DNA from: Circinella umbellata
Taxonomy: Eukaryota > Mucoromycota > Mucoromycetes > Mucorales > Lichtheimiaceae
Direction of reading: 5' to 3'
Assembly: GCA_025093555.1 (NCBI GenBank)
Contig: JAIWNF010000005.1
Span: forward strand, 744,001-808,000
Length of the DNA: 64,000 nucleotides
A model generated the notes under the pieces. The model searched no databases. It saw only the letters and a list, made by a program, of their open reading frames with translations, and had not been told where the DNA came from. Of this stretch, positions 37,267 through 48,699 are shown in pieces. How positions within the stretch are numbered: position 1 is the stretch's first letter; each line of letters starts with the position of its first letter. The position numbers were made by a program, and so were the translations under genes.

Positions 37267-38494
37267 GACCTTTTTACTCGTATTTCTCTCCTATTCCATT
37301 CTATCTTTTTTATTTCTTCTACGTACTCGTATATCGCTCTTCGTATATCAAGCTTCATATTATCACCCGTCACATAACAATCTTTACATAGCAGCCTTCG
37401 TATCACACTATTCACATAACATTATTCATATTTTCTATTGTTACTACGTATACTATTTTTTCTTATAACTTAATTCTATTAACACACTGTAAATACGAAG
37501 ACTCAGATATACATGTACATAAAATCCATAGTTTTTTTAAATAGCAACAGTTATATAAATTTGACACTGCTATCCGTATATAATGGCTTTTTTTTTTATA
37601 TTTACGTATTATAATTGTTGGGATGTACGTAAGAGAGAAGAAAAATAGCTAAATTATTTTTAACATGACACTTTACAATAGAAAAGAAACAATACAGTAA
37701 TTGGTTCCGATAAACAAGAAGACATTAAGATGGCAAAAAGAAAAAGTCAAGTAGATTGGATAGTAACAATACGTAGTCATAGTAGTGGCGTTTTTTTCCG
37801 TGGACAATGAGACCCAAGGTTTGATGCCTCATTTTTATAATCACTTCATGAACAACTTACCCTAAATCACACATCTCGGGCTCACTAAGAGTAAAAAGAT
37901 AATAATGATTCAAAGCAATTTTTTCAGCATTACTATAAGTGTCTTACAGAGAATATAGATTCGTAACCATAGTATTACGTTCATAGCAACAGATATTTGA
38001 AGTTTCATTGGCCATTTTTAACAGTTCAGATTCATATTTAGTCACGCCAGGCCATTATTCCATAATATGTCGTATATATAATACTTATCGAAAGATACAC
38101 ACTCATCTTCCATGTTCAAAATAGCAAAATTTTCAACTTGTAAATTAAAGAATACACTGGCATCATAAAAGTATTGGGTAGCATTGATAGTATCAGTTGT
38201 GGTGAGATCTTTAGGAATACTGTTCAAGCTTATAGAAGATGACTACGAGCACTATACTACAGTAAATCGCTATGTTTATTATTATAATCATCCTCATTAA
38301 TAAGTAATAATAATAATAATAATAATAAGCCTAATTATACCGCTGCTTTTTTTAAACACTCATCAAACATACATTGAAACTGATAAAAAACAAAATAAAT
38401 AAATATGAGTAGTGTAAGCAATACGTATGATAAAAAAACAAAAGTATATTTTACATTGAAAGAAAAAGGAGGAGAGTGTTGAGGTTGGGGAAGC
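37267..38494. other. AT-rich spacer with a TAA microsatellite
   Basis: No supported gene. A plus-strand hydrophobic frame at 37250-37468 overlaps the end of the RPDA relic and looks like chance. A minus-strand frame at 38042-38227 (MNSIPKDLTTTDTINATQYF) may be a short relic. A (TAA/ATA)n run is at about 38300-38330. Confidence 0.45.
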
Positions 38495-39480
38495 AATCAA
38501 TTATGTAATTTGCAAATTGCGCAAATGGATTTGTAGAATTCCGTGGAAATTGATTGAAGTGGTTCCCAAATTGGAAACAAATTCCTGAAAACAAAACCTG
38601 TAAAAGTTTGTCTCTACCAAAGTTGAAATCATGGTACTAGTGTGGTTAGCAGCCGGCACTCTTGAGATGTGGACTACGGCAAGCAGTGGACTTCTATGTT
38701 TGAATAATGAAAGTATATTGACAGGTTGTCTGCTTGTAAACAAAGCACGAACCCATGCTTTTGGGGCGGTACCGGCTATCAGCACCGTGAAGAACCCATC
38801 TGTTAATGAATTTTTCAATCTCGATCCATTCAATATTAAATCCAAGAACGCCACTTTTTGAATCCATCATATCATGATAGCTCTCCTGCCACGAAGTCCT
38901 TTATCCAAAGGGCTCCACCACACCATTGTTGGAATCATCACGGCTTCCATCTTCGTATTCTTCCCGTAAGCCTTCAGTCTCATCCGCTTCATTGCTCGAC
39001 ACCCCTTGGTGCCTTCGCATATTTCTGTGGCAACGAGTTTCTTCAACCGATAGTACATCTAAGAATAATAGTGGAGTTGTTTTGGTGCAAATAGCTTTTT
39101 CTTATTATCTTAGACTCCTGTCCCATTTATAAATCTCTTACCATCAGTACTATCAGTGAATTACATTCACACGGAATGCGGTCTGGCTGAGGCTTAATGC
39201 ACCCACCTCGTTGACCACCGAAAAGGACTGAGTGAATACACTCAGGTATTGCTTGTGAAAACGAAAACCTGTCATCCCTGATGTATTCGGTCTTCATGAA
39301 TCTATTAAATATTGAAAGAAGTGTATGAGAATAACATATATTACACAAGTACGTAAAACAGAAAAATGTGCTTGTACTAACAAAGATTTTAACACATGAT
39401 GATGATGACATGAACAAAGAACAAAGATTTAAAGATGACGTTGGCAAAGAACGAAACTCTGAAAACGTTCGCGAAAAACG
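38495..39480 (-). pseudogene. Decayed multi-exon gene of unknown family
   Basis: On the minus strand a single reading frame from about 39058 to 38500 spans nearly 190 codons and is broken by four stops. It reads DVLSVEETRCHRNMRRHQGV, an acidic stretch, DSKSGVLGFNIEWIEIEKF and later GRDKLLQVLFSGICFQFGNH. Just upstream an acceptor-like TTCTTAG precedes the frame, and a donor-like ATG/GTAAGA near 39144 ends another sensible segment (DDRFSFSQAIPECIHSVLFG). The chain looks like two exons of one gene that has acquired stops. GFNIEW recalls the GFDIEW start of WRN-type 3'-5' exonuclease domains, but the following residues do not confirm it. No function is assigned. Confidence 0.4.
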
Positions 39481-39495
39481 AGTCTTTGAACACAT

Positions 39496-40176
39496 TGATC
39501 ATGAACAAGAGTCCGAAGACTTCAGCGAAGAAAAATCTATCGTATCAAAGCGTACGTAAACCGATAAAAAATAAAACAAGTACAAGAAAATCTCTTACCG
39601 CGACAAACGCGATTGTGACAAGAAAACAAGCACTGCTAGAAGAAGATATTTCACTGCTGTACAGTAATAAAAAGTAAAAGAAGTAATTCAACAACAAGCA
39701 GAAACGATAAGGCGAAGAAGAAAAAAAATTGGACCAGAAAACTGACTGTTCTTTGTTGCTACATTTTCATAGCAGTTTTTTATATTTAAATAAATTAAAA
39801 TATTGGTAGTCCATGGATTCCATGATAAAATGAACTGAATTTATTGTAATCTGTTCGATTACGTACCTATTTTATATCTCTGTTCTATATTTAATTATTG
39901 AATATGTACGTATTTCCAGTTTTTTTTTTCTGAGAATGTCCAAAAAACATTCAACTAATTAAGTTGGGAATAGCTATTCTGGGAGTTGGACTTTTTGTGC
40001 AATATACTGTGTTTTTATTACAAAATATATATGTATATAAATCAAAGAATATATATCTATCGTAGCTATTATATTACGTATTGAAATATATATATACATA
40101 TTATTTATATTTCAAAACAAATTCATAGGTAATAAATTTTATACTGGATATTTAGCTATTGCTATGCCTTCATAAG
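39496..40176. other. Spacer downstream of the duplicated-motif gene
   Basis: Plus-strand charged frames at 39368-39677 (rich in Glu, Lys and Ser) have no recognisable domain and no splice partner, and may be a relic. The remainder is AT-rich. 39980-40130 is dominated by ATATAT runs. Confidence 0.4.
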
Positions 40177-41438
40177 TTACTGTTTTTCTTCGGAGGTCTT
40201 TTTTTGTTCATCCTGTTCATCCTGTTTATGTTTCACTTCTTTATCCGATTCTTCAGAAGGAGAATTCTTAGATTTTACGTCATCATCAGCTTGGGGCACA
40301 TCAGGAGATAAATTGTCATGTTCCGTAGTACTAAGAGATTATAAAATATAAGATGCTTATTTAATGAGAGTACATAAAAAGATTTTTCCCTGTAGTATAT
40401 ATTACCAGACAACTTTCATTTTAATGATAATAACAATAAAAATATACTACTTACACATCATGTTCTTTCTTTGTCTTGATACGTTTCGAAAAACGCTTTC
40501 CTTTATCATCATCACCGACATCGGACCCATGTTCAGGTTCTTGGTCTGTTTGTTGTTCTAAAATAATAACCGTTATAATAAATTAGTACTTTTACGTAAC
40601 TATATCGTGGGAAGTAATAAAGAATATGGAATAAGAATGAGAACTAAACGAATATAGTCACTATATATACCTGCTGCTGAAGAGGAAGCAGGGGATGAGA
40701 CTTCTTTATCTAAATAAAGTATGTAGTTTTAATTATTTTGATAATGTTGTTTAAACTAAAGTAATGATCTATAATCAAATGAGGTGTTTTTTGTGGGGGT
40801 TTCATACCTTCAGGTTCCTCCATTTCAGTTCGCGAACGCTTTTTAGTAACAACAGGGGTTGAAGGACTTTGTTCTTCCGCTACTTGAGATTGAGGTTCAT
40901 CGGTGCTGGTAGCTTCAGGCTGTTCAGTATCATTTTTTTCACCTTCAATATGACATTCTGGGGAAGCCACATCTTCAGTAATCTTGGAGCTGTCTTTTGA
41001 TGTCGATGTATCAGGAGACTTGGGAGGCGACATAGTAGGGACAGGTTGAATTTCTTGTTCTTTGCTTTCCTGCTCGACGGATGACTTACCACTCTTTGAA
41101 CTTGATGCTTCAGCTTTCTGCTGATCCTGGGTACTTGTATCCTTTTTTTTTCCTTTCGATTGCTTCGATTGTACCTTCTGTACTTGTTTTTTAGTAGTGG
41201 TCAGAGTAGTAGCAGTACTGGTAGTAGTAGTAGTAGTAGTTGCTGCTGCTTGTTGTTGACGTTCTTGACGTTCTTGACGTTTCACTTGACGACGAGTGCG
41301 CTCAAATGTTTCGAGATCAATAACATGATCGGGTGAACGATTACGCAAACGATTGCTACGTCGAGTATGGTCAAATGTTTCGAGGTCAATAAAATTAGCA
41401 GGTGAACGATTTCGCAAACGATTACTAGCGCGCTTCAT
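40177..41438 (-). CDS. Low-complexity charged protein with duplicated SNRLRNRSP motif (308 aa)
   Basis: Exons, complement of 41438-40808, 40709-40671, 40557-40455 and 40330-40177, join in frame for 308 aa. All three introns have good GTATG/GTAAGT donors and TAG acceptors, so the gene is probably live. The first 50 residues contain two adjacent copies of a 23-residue unit, SNRLRNRSPxxxIDLETFxxTRR (residues 5-27 and 28-50). A Thr/Gln run follows (residues 60-80), then Lys/Ser/Glu-rich sequence with SP and TP sites and basic patches (KKRSRTEMEE, KRFSKRIKTKKEHD), ending in a Lys/Glu-rich tail. Composition suggests a disordered nuclear or chromatin-associated protein. The short conserved-looking N-terminal unit could bind a partner. 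No known domain is recognised. It is the only intact-looking gene in the 31-51 kb island. Confidence 0.72.
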
Positions 41439-42700
41439 TGTAAAATAGTGTTTGATACGTAAATGAAAAGAAGAATAGAGATTGTTGAAAGATAAGGTGC
41501 AAAAATAAAAGTGTTTGAAAAATGAAGAAAAAGATTATTATTTTTAAAAAAAAATCTCATTCTTTTTATATTTTACTAGATTTTCTTTTATTTATGAACG
41601 TTTATTCTTATTCTTATTATTTCTCTTTGTTTTAATAATTAGATATTAGATATGTATCATTCTTTTTCCTCTTTTTTTTTTATTTTATTTTTAAAGAGGA
41701 TACATATTTTCATGATCATTGTATTGTTACTCTTTGTGATTAAGAGTATATTTTATTAATAGTAGCTAAAAATAATGGATAAATCATCTTTCTGCATTGT
41801 ATTTATCCAATCAATAAAAAGTTAAAATGTAAAACATCTTTGTATTCGACAATAAAGGATGATGTACCAAGTGTATATGTACCATTCAGCCTTTATTTCC
41901 TTGTTTATCTGAGTTTCTACGACAAGATGATAGAAGTAAAAGATTCCTTTCCAATCAACAAAAGATACAGAAGCGGCTAGATAAAAAATAATAATATTAT
42001 TAATGAATAATAAAGTGCTATTGTTTGAGATTCATTATTTGAAATATTATGCTTTCTTTGTCCTCTTTAAAAAATTTCCTTTTTCCTGATAGGAATAATA
42101 CCTTATTCTTTACTTTTAATAATATTAACTTTAAAAGGACATTATTACGCCTTTTGAATAATATTGAACCTTTTGTAGGTATTTCGCATCTTTTTTTATA
42201 CAATCCATCCGCTGAACCTTTTTTTTAGCTCCCGTCCACCTCCCGTCCACCTCCCGTCCATTATTTTTTTAGCTCGCGTCCACCACCTCTTAATTTGAGG
42301 GAGTATGTAAAGCAAAAAATAAAATAAAAATAACCCTTATTACTCACTGTATTAGATTATTTTATGCTAATGTAGAATACAGTACTAAATTAAAAGGGCA
42401 ACTTTTATACATGGCAAGTTGGCATCTATTCCTTTGAATAGACGACTTATTATTTTATGTAAGTATAGCACAAGCAATAATGAATGGGCCTGGTGTTTTA
42501 GGTGATGTTGTATTGAAATGACAATCACTAAAAAATCATTATTGATAACTTCTTTTGTTATTATACTCCTCTAAAACGAATTACAAAATAGAATAAGATT
42601 CTATAAAAGAATTATATTCTTTAAATGTTTTGAAAAGTCAAGTTCGATATTTGGGACATAATTGGAAAGAAGGTAATTAACCTCAAGCTATTTTTTTATG
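41439..42700. other. AT-rich spacer
   Basis: It contains the promoter of the duplicated-motif gene directly above 41438, long T-rich runs (41575-41700) and a short tandem repeat at 42231-42260. No gene is supported. Confidence 0.5.
42231..42260. repeat. Short tandem repeat, 11-bp unit
   Basis: The unit CCCGTCCACCT occurs twice in full and once in part, and a related CGCGTCCACCACCT follows at about 42275. Confidence 0.85.
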
Positions 42701-42859
42701 TCTGTTATGCGTGTGCGTGTGTGTATATAGTGATGTTGAACAAAAATATTTATTGTTAGAAAATATGAAAACAATATCTGCTATTTCACGACGATGTTCA
42801 ATGAATTGTCGAGGATGATTGGTTTACTTTTATGTGATGACAATTATGATAGAATAACA

Positions 42860-43640
42860 ATAGTAGAAATTACAGTGAATTAGTAAGTTGAAATAAAGAT
42901 ATAATTAAGTGAGAGAAAAGATGAAGTTATTAAATCCGCATTGGCTATATGTAGAAATTGGATGCCAATATGCGAATACTTGTAAAACTATACCATAAAA
43001 ACCAATATGATGTCAACACAGAGACTATAGTAGACCAAAGTGATCATCATAGAAAAAATAATACTATTGGAAACGGCCGTTGTAACGACAATAATGATGA
43101 TACAGCATAGATGCTGCTGAAACATTGGAGTAATATAATGAATAACTATCTCTGTACCAAACAACAGCGACATATGAGCTCGTAAGCAAACCATCCAACC
43201 AATTGCTCAAACGTCGGTTTAGATTGAAATATATTATTCAAGTACTGTTCGAAACTGAAGAGTGAAATGCATACTGAAGCAAACATCTCATAAAAAACAT
43301 AATAAGGATTAAGATAATGGTAAAGATGAAGATGAAGATAATGATATTGATACCGATGACGAAGAAAAAGAAATCATGGACATGAATGGAAAAAAGAGGA
43401 ATGACCCATTAGAAAAGATCAAGCAGATAATAATTGATTTAACGAGCCATTTGCAGTTTTACAGCATAAATGCTAGTTTTTGACAAGCATATGATTACTG
43501 GCAGGATCAACCAGGGTTTACCGAAATCAAGTATCTTCCTCGCTTGGAATGGTTTAACAGAAGATGAACTGAGTGGAAGAATGATTTTAGTTGGTGAATA
43601 AATAAAACAACAATGAATAAACATTGATTAAACGATCCTG
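42860..43640 (+). pseudogene. Possible gene relic
   Basis: Short frames with coding-like composition lie in sequence but in different phases: an acidic run near 43325-43400 (DEDNDIDTDDEEKEIMDMNG) and a later segment at about 43485-43600 (HMITGRINQGLPKSSIFLAW, then LTEDELSGRMILVGE). No continuous model can be built. I list it as probable decay of a gene; the family is unknown. Confidence 0.25.
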
Positions 43641-45511
43641 CTTATTGTAAAGTTCTTTTGAATGTGAAAACAAAAGTAGATGAAGAAATTATAGCCACTA
43701 CTAATACTCCTGGTGATAATATTACAGTAATGTCGATTCAAAACACGCGCGCACACACACACACACAAGCATAAGTAGAACAATATATATCTTACAGCTA
43801 CACAATTCACTAATAGAACCACAATTCCTCCTACTGTCATATTCTTATCACACGTGTTTCTTCCCTCTCCGTTTCTTTTTCTTTTTATTCCAAACTTTCT
43901 CATTCCATACAAGCATTGTATTTGATCATCCCGAAAAAAAATAAAAAAAAATCCTGAGAATGGAATAAAACCTTACCACTTTTACTTAATCTATACCCTA
44001 CGTCATAATAATATTTTATCACGTTAAAATATATCAAAGTAAAGATCAATTTAATATAGTAAACGTTGCAAGGAGGGGTTCGCTTCTGATAGGAACTATA
44101 CCCAAGAGTTGATAATTGTTCTGTGGATGCGACCAAATAAAAATCGAGCAGTGTTATTACTGTACCAAATAACCTTTAGATTGGTTTATATTTTATTGAA
44201 ATAAAAAGCAAAAGGTTGAAAAATATCAATGCTATTGTATACTTTAGTACGACAGTAATGGCGGTAACAATCATTTTGATTTTATAACAGTTATATCTGA
44301 ATATCTCCTACTTATTTTTTAAGCACATACACGGAGCAGAAGAAAAAAAAAATATGATACAAGGGCTAAAAGGTACAGTATCTTACAAAAAAAGAAGCTT
44401 TCAAAGCTACGTATAAGTATAAGTATATTTATACTAATATATTTTGTTTTTGAATTGTACCAGTACAACATAATAGACTTTAAAAAAAATAACAAAACAA
44501 ACTAAGCATATATATAAGGACCAAATGTAATAGTTATTTTGCTGTTATATAAAGCTGGTACTAAAAATACCAGCACTTACAAATAATTAATTAGACATTC
44601 GAATTCTCCTGATGTAGTTTAAAGAAGCAACACATGATTCACAGTGTAAAATACTTCACATACGTACACATTGTTAAATTGGTATTTAAGAACCTCTGGA
44701 TATCTTATTTTACTTTTTTTAATTGTTATCTTTCTTGTCATTCATTGCTCATTAGTTAGGGGCACAGAGCTGGAAATTGGACTTTATAACATCTTTTTAT
44801 GCATTTTTCAAGAAGTCGTGTTGTCGCTCAGGGTTACTTTTTAATTTTGTTCCTGAAAAAAGTGATAAGGAACTTCATCACAACCCCGATTTCTTTCTAT
44901 AGATTAATTAAGTAAAAGGGAAATCCATTACTGTTTCTTTTTCTTATAGTTATGTGTCAACTCAATATGCTATTGCATCTCACAAACTATGGTGTACTTT
45001 ATTTAATTAAAAATGGGTAACCTTATCAACTAATAATCTGTTGAATCAATGTTGTCATGGTAGATTTCCACTTTTAAGTTTTTACATTACGTATTTATAT
45101 CATTATAAAGAGAAGACAATACGTACAATTTTTAAAACAATAAAAGAAAACCAATTTTTATTAATAATAATACGTAATAATAAGTAAAAGACAGAAAGAA
45201 ACTATGTTTGAGGCAAAAGTTTAAACATGGCGTACAAAAATCCATTGACTTTTGATTAAATGAAGATGATAATAATAATAAAAGTTTGCAATGCTCTTGG
45301 CCGCAACCTTTTTTCAATCAAGGTTACGTGGACAGGTCACTACCAACGTGGAGGTGGCATTGCGTCAGGACCCAACCTCCCCAGTGCCTAAACCTGGATC
45401 ATCGGCCCCTTTACTATCCGAAGATAATAAAGAGTAAGGCATCGTCGTCGTTCAGTGCTGGGTTGTTGTTGACGTTGCTTTGATGACAACACAAGATTGA
45501 AACAAAAACTT
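43641..45511. other. AT-rich spacer with CA microsatellite
   Basis: A (CA)n tract is at 43748-43766. No gene, RNA or clear element is seen. The composition rises in GC from about 45290 towards the repeat pair beginning at 45512. Confidence 0.45.
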
Positions 45512-45712
45512 CAAAAAGTCCCAATATTGAACATTGCGGGCCATGTAGTGAGAATATAAAGTCGCTGCGCAAGGATTGGCCCAAGGAGACTGGGCCCCAA
45601 ATGAGTCCCTCCTTACTCGAGAACCTAAAAAGCCATGTAAAGAGCTCACTTTATAGTTCCTCTGTAGATACGCAAGATAAAAAACACAATGAGCAATATC
45701 AGAGTTATCCAA
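45512..45712. repeat. Direct repeat, copy A
   Basis: It begins CAAAAAGTCCCAAT and includes the conserved core GGCCCAAGGAGACTGGGCCC, AAATGAGTC, CCTTACTCGAGAA and AAGCCATGTAAAGAGCTCAC. The core can fold as GGCCCA/TGGGCC (45579-45596). It pairs with copy B exactly 300 bp downstream. Confidence 0.85.
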
Positions 45713-45811
45713 AGTAGTTGTTCATCATGGTTGTCATCTGTTGAAGGGTATTGTTGTAATTGGTGTTGTGGTCCGAATGGCAAATTACAAGTATGATCAA
45801 ACGCCACGCCC

Positions 45812-46008
45812 CAAAAAGTCCCAATCCTAATCATTGCCGGCCGGTATACGTAAAAAGTCGTTTCGCAAGGTCTGGCCCAAGGAGACTGGGCCCCAAATGA
45901 GTCATTCCTTACTCGAGAATCAGAAAAGCCATGTAAAGAGCTCACTTAACGTTCCTCTGAGATAGTCAAGAAAAGAACACAATGACCAGTCTTAGCGTCA
46001 TCCGAAGC
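45812..46008. repeat. Direct repeat, copy B
   Basis: Same order of blocks as copy A with substitutions and few indels; the hairpin core and the CCTTACTCGAGAA and AAGCCATGTAAAGAGCTCAC blocks are fully kept. On the minus strand both copies stay open for about 50 codons (SSLHGF, SRVR, DSFGAQSPWA), but differences are spread over all codon positions, which argues against coding. Confidence 0.85.
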
Positions 46009-47100
46009 ATGTGTCTAACCATACTTGTAATCCGCCATATTAATGCTGTCGTTTGGTGTTGGTGTTGGTGTTGTTGTCATAAGTTGTTGTCTATCATATA
46101 TATATATATATATATATATTTATAAAAAAAAGAGTCAGTAAAAATATTATTTATAGTTAGGAAAAAAAAAAGTACGTAAAAAACTAAAAAATGAAAAAGG
46201 AAATAGAGAAAAAGTAGGTACAGGACCCGTTAAGAGAGAAGACTAAAAATAAAGCAGTACTTACCGTGTTGTTGTTGTTGTTGGAAAAGTGCGAGAAACA
46301 GGAAAAAGAGAGATTTTAAAAAAAACTGCGGAAAACGCGTTTTTATAAACCGAAAATTGACCCGCTTAGCCAATCAAATATATTGCTTGGACCGGTTAAA
46401 TTATCTACAATGTCTACGCTTCTATAGTGAGATGTCAGGAAAATGGCAATGCTATTAAATAACATGTTATTTAAGTTAGTTTACAGTGTTCATTTAACTA
46501 AGAGAATAAAGGTACTTGGTATTTGTAACGAAATTGGTAGATTTGTTATAGAGTTGTACTCGATGGAGTGTTATAAGTTAAGTCTGAACGTGTTTATTAT
46601 ATAAAGTTATATAAGATTCCCAACAATCGTAAGGTTGTTACTATGACAACAAACAGATTGTTATGACAAAAATAAAAAAAAAATAAGAGAAAAAAAGTAG
46701 TAAAGTATTCTTTTTTGAAAAAAAGACTATGTTCATTAAGAAGATCTCACAATACGTTTTTTCTCAAAGGAGATCACGTTGGAGAACCTTATCATACGCG
46801 AAAATAATATTATGAAACAGTAAAAGGAACAAACACACAAGAAGCCCCTGTGTTGTGGCGCGATTATGGGTACTGTCTTTTTTTCTTTCAGGTGTATGAT
46901 TATTGTACTTTTTTTTTTTTGTTCGACTAAATTGTAAGCTTATTGATATTGCATTACAAAAACGATGTTAGACCTGTTTTGTTACATTAAGCTCGAAAGT
47001 AATCAAGGCACACAAGACTTAAGTATGTTATATTACAGTTTTGACCTGCATTCAAAAAACGTTAATGCTTCAATAATAGAATATTATTAACAGAGGTATG

Positions 47101-47144
<44 letters not shown>

Positions 47145-48480
47145 CAGCCAAACGTTTTTTTTTTTATTTTTGGTTTTGGGAATGGAATGGACAGAAGTTG
47201 CGATTTTCACAGGTAATCAAGATCTCACAAACAGCTATGAAGTCAACAATAAGTGTAGTGACTGCATCACATATAACTGTCAAGGTAAGTTAAAGGCAGG
47301 GAAAGGGGAAGTGACAACAATATTATTAGGAAGTTGAAAGGATGGTTAGCAACATAAAGGTTGGTAAGTATGGGTTCTTGTTGTTGTCATAGTTATGCGA
47401 TAACTTTATTTTAATCGGTTTCCCGGGGGTGTTGTTATGTTGAGTGTTATACAGAGAAGTTGGATTAATATTCAAGAAGACATTCATTATCCCTTTCAAG
47501 TATTAATATATTGGATTATTTTATACCATTTTACAGCAAATACGTATTGTATCTTTTTCTTTTCTTGCGCACAGCGTTTTTATTTTTACTTTTAGTGTGC
47601 AATAGCTTAGGTGCAAATACCGATAACATTTTGACACGTACATAATAAATAGAAGAAAGAAAAAGACTCAAGGATTATGAAATTACCATGTATTATGTTT
47701 AATTTATAAAGAATAAAAAAACACAAAGTGAAAGTTTTTGAATATGAATATAAATATACGCAATTTAAGAAATACTGTAACAGTAATTAAAATATAACAA
47801 ATCTTTTAGATCAAGCGAAACATAAATGATATCATAACTAACTATGTACGTGAATAAAACTGTGTTAAAGTCATATCATTTGTATTCTCGGAACGAATTA
47901 GTATTGTTCATGATATTTTATTTTATTTTATACTTGTTCCGAATTATAGAGAACTTTTGAAGGCTACTTGTTGATATCAATATAAAAGTTTATATGTAGC
48001 TATTATTTATATTTATTTCGCAAACACATAATATATTTGATAAAAAAAAAACTTCACCAAAGAATGAAATAAAAAATTTGCTCTAAAGCAACTGCACTTC
48101 AAAAACGAGAAGAATCCTGTCTTCGTTTTTTATTACAGTCGAGTCCCAATTTTTGGACGGGTGGGATTTGACTCGAAAGTAGTACAACTATTAATGCTAA
48201 CAAGATTATAGTATATTGCATCTTTTTCTTGCTTTCAAAATAAAATAAAATAAAAAAGTCATACATGGTATCAAATGCAGGGTATACCACAAAATTGAAG
48301 TCATCTTGTGGTGTAAACTGACCAAAGTCAAGAACCTTGAAATGTTTTTGGATATATGTACATGGATAGATCATTTGACTTTTATAAGAAAAAGAACGCG
48401 TATAGCGTAAATTTAATCAAACGTGTTTTTTTCCAAAGATACCTTTGATAATTACTATAGATTTGAGATCAATATATCCT
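46009..48480. other. AT-rich spacer with microsatellites
   Basis: It contains an (AT)n tract at 46096-46122 and a (CA)n(TA)n tract at 47099-47145. A plus-strand frame after the latter (MEWTEVAIFTGNQDLTNSYE, 47187-47284) ends at a GTAAGT-like donor and could be a stray exon. A minus-strand frame near 48270-48374 (KVLDFGQFTPQDDFNFVVYP) is similarly isolated. No gene model is supported. Confidence 0.4.
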
Positions 48481-48540
48481 GGATCACAAGGTAAGTTATT
48501 ATACCTGTTACGATATTCAATTTTTTTTTTGAAAAAAACA

Positions 48541-48668
48541 AAATCTTTTAGAGTTGACTTCTTTATTAAAATATTGAATCTTCCATTTTGACTCAATCTA
48601 CTAAAAAAACCAAACTCTTTTAGAGTTGACTCATTTTATTAAAAATCTTAAATCCGCCACTTCAACTG
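48541..48668. repeat. Two-copy tandem repeat, about 71-bp unit
   Basis: Copy 1 starts at 48541 and copy 2 at about 48611. Both share CTTTTAGAGTTGACT and then TTTATTAAAA, a TTGAATCTTCCA/TTAAATCCGCCA-like block and a final TTxxAC segment. Confidence 0.7.
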
Positions 48669-48699
48669 GTTTTGTTAAAAAAAACATGTAGACAACATT

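Noticed and set aside
37250..37468. Hydrophobic plus-strand frame suggesting a small membrane protein
   Set aside because: It overlaps the surviving C-terminal piece of the RPDA-type relic in another frame and is rich in residues from AT-rich codons (Tyr, Phe, Ile, Ser).
45452..45945. Minus-strand frames over the repeat pair (SSLHGF ... DSFGAQSPWA) as a duplicated gene
   Set aside because: Differences between the two copies occur at all codon positions and include frame-altering changes at the ends; a non-coding repeat explains them better.
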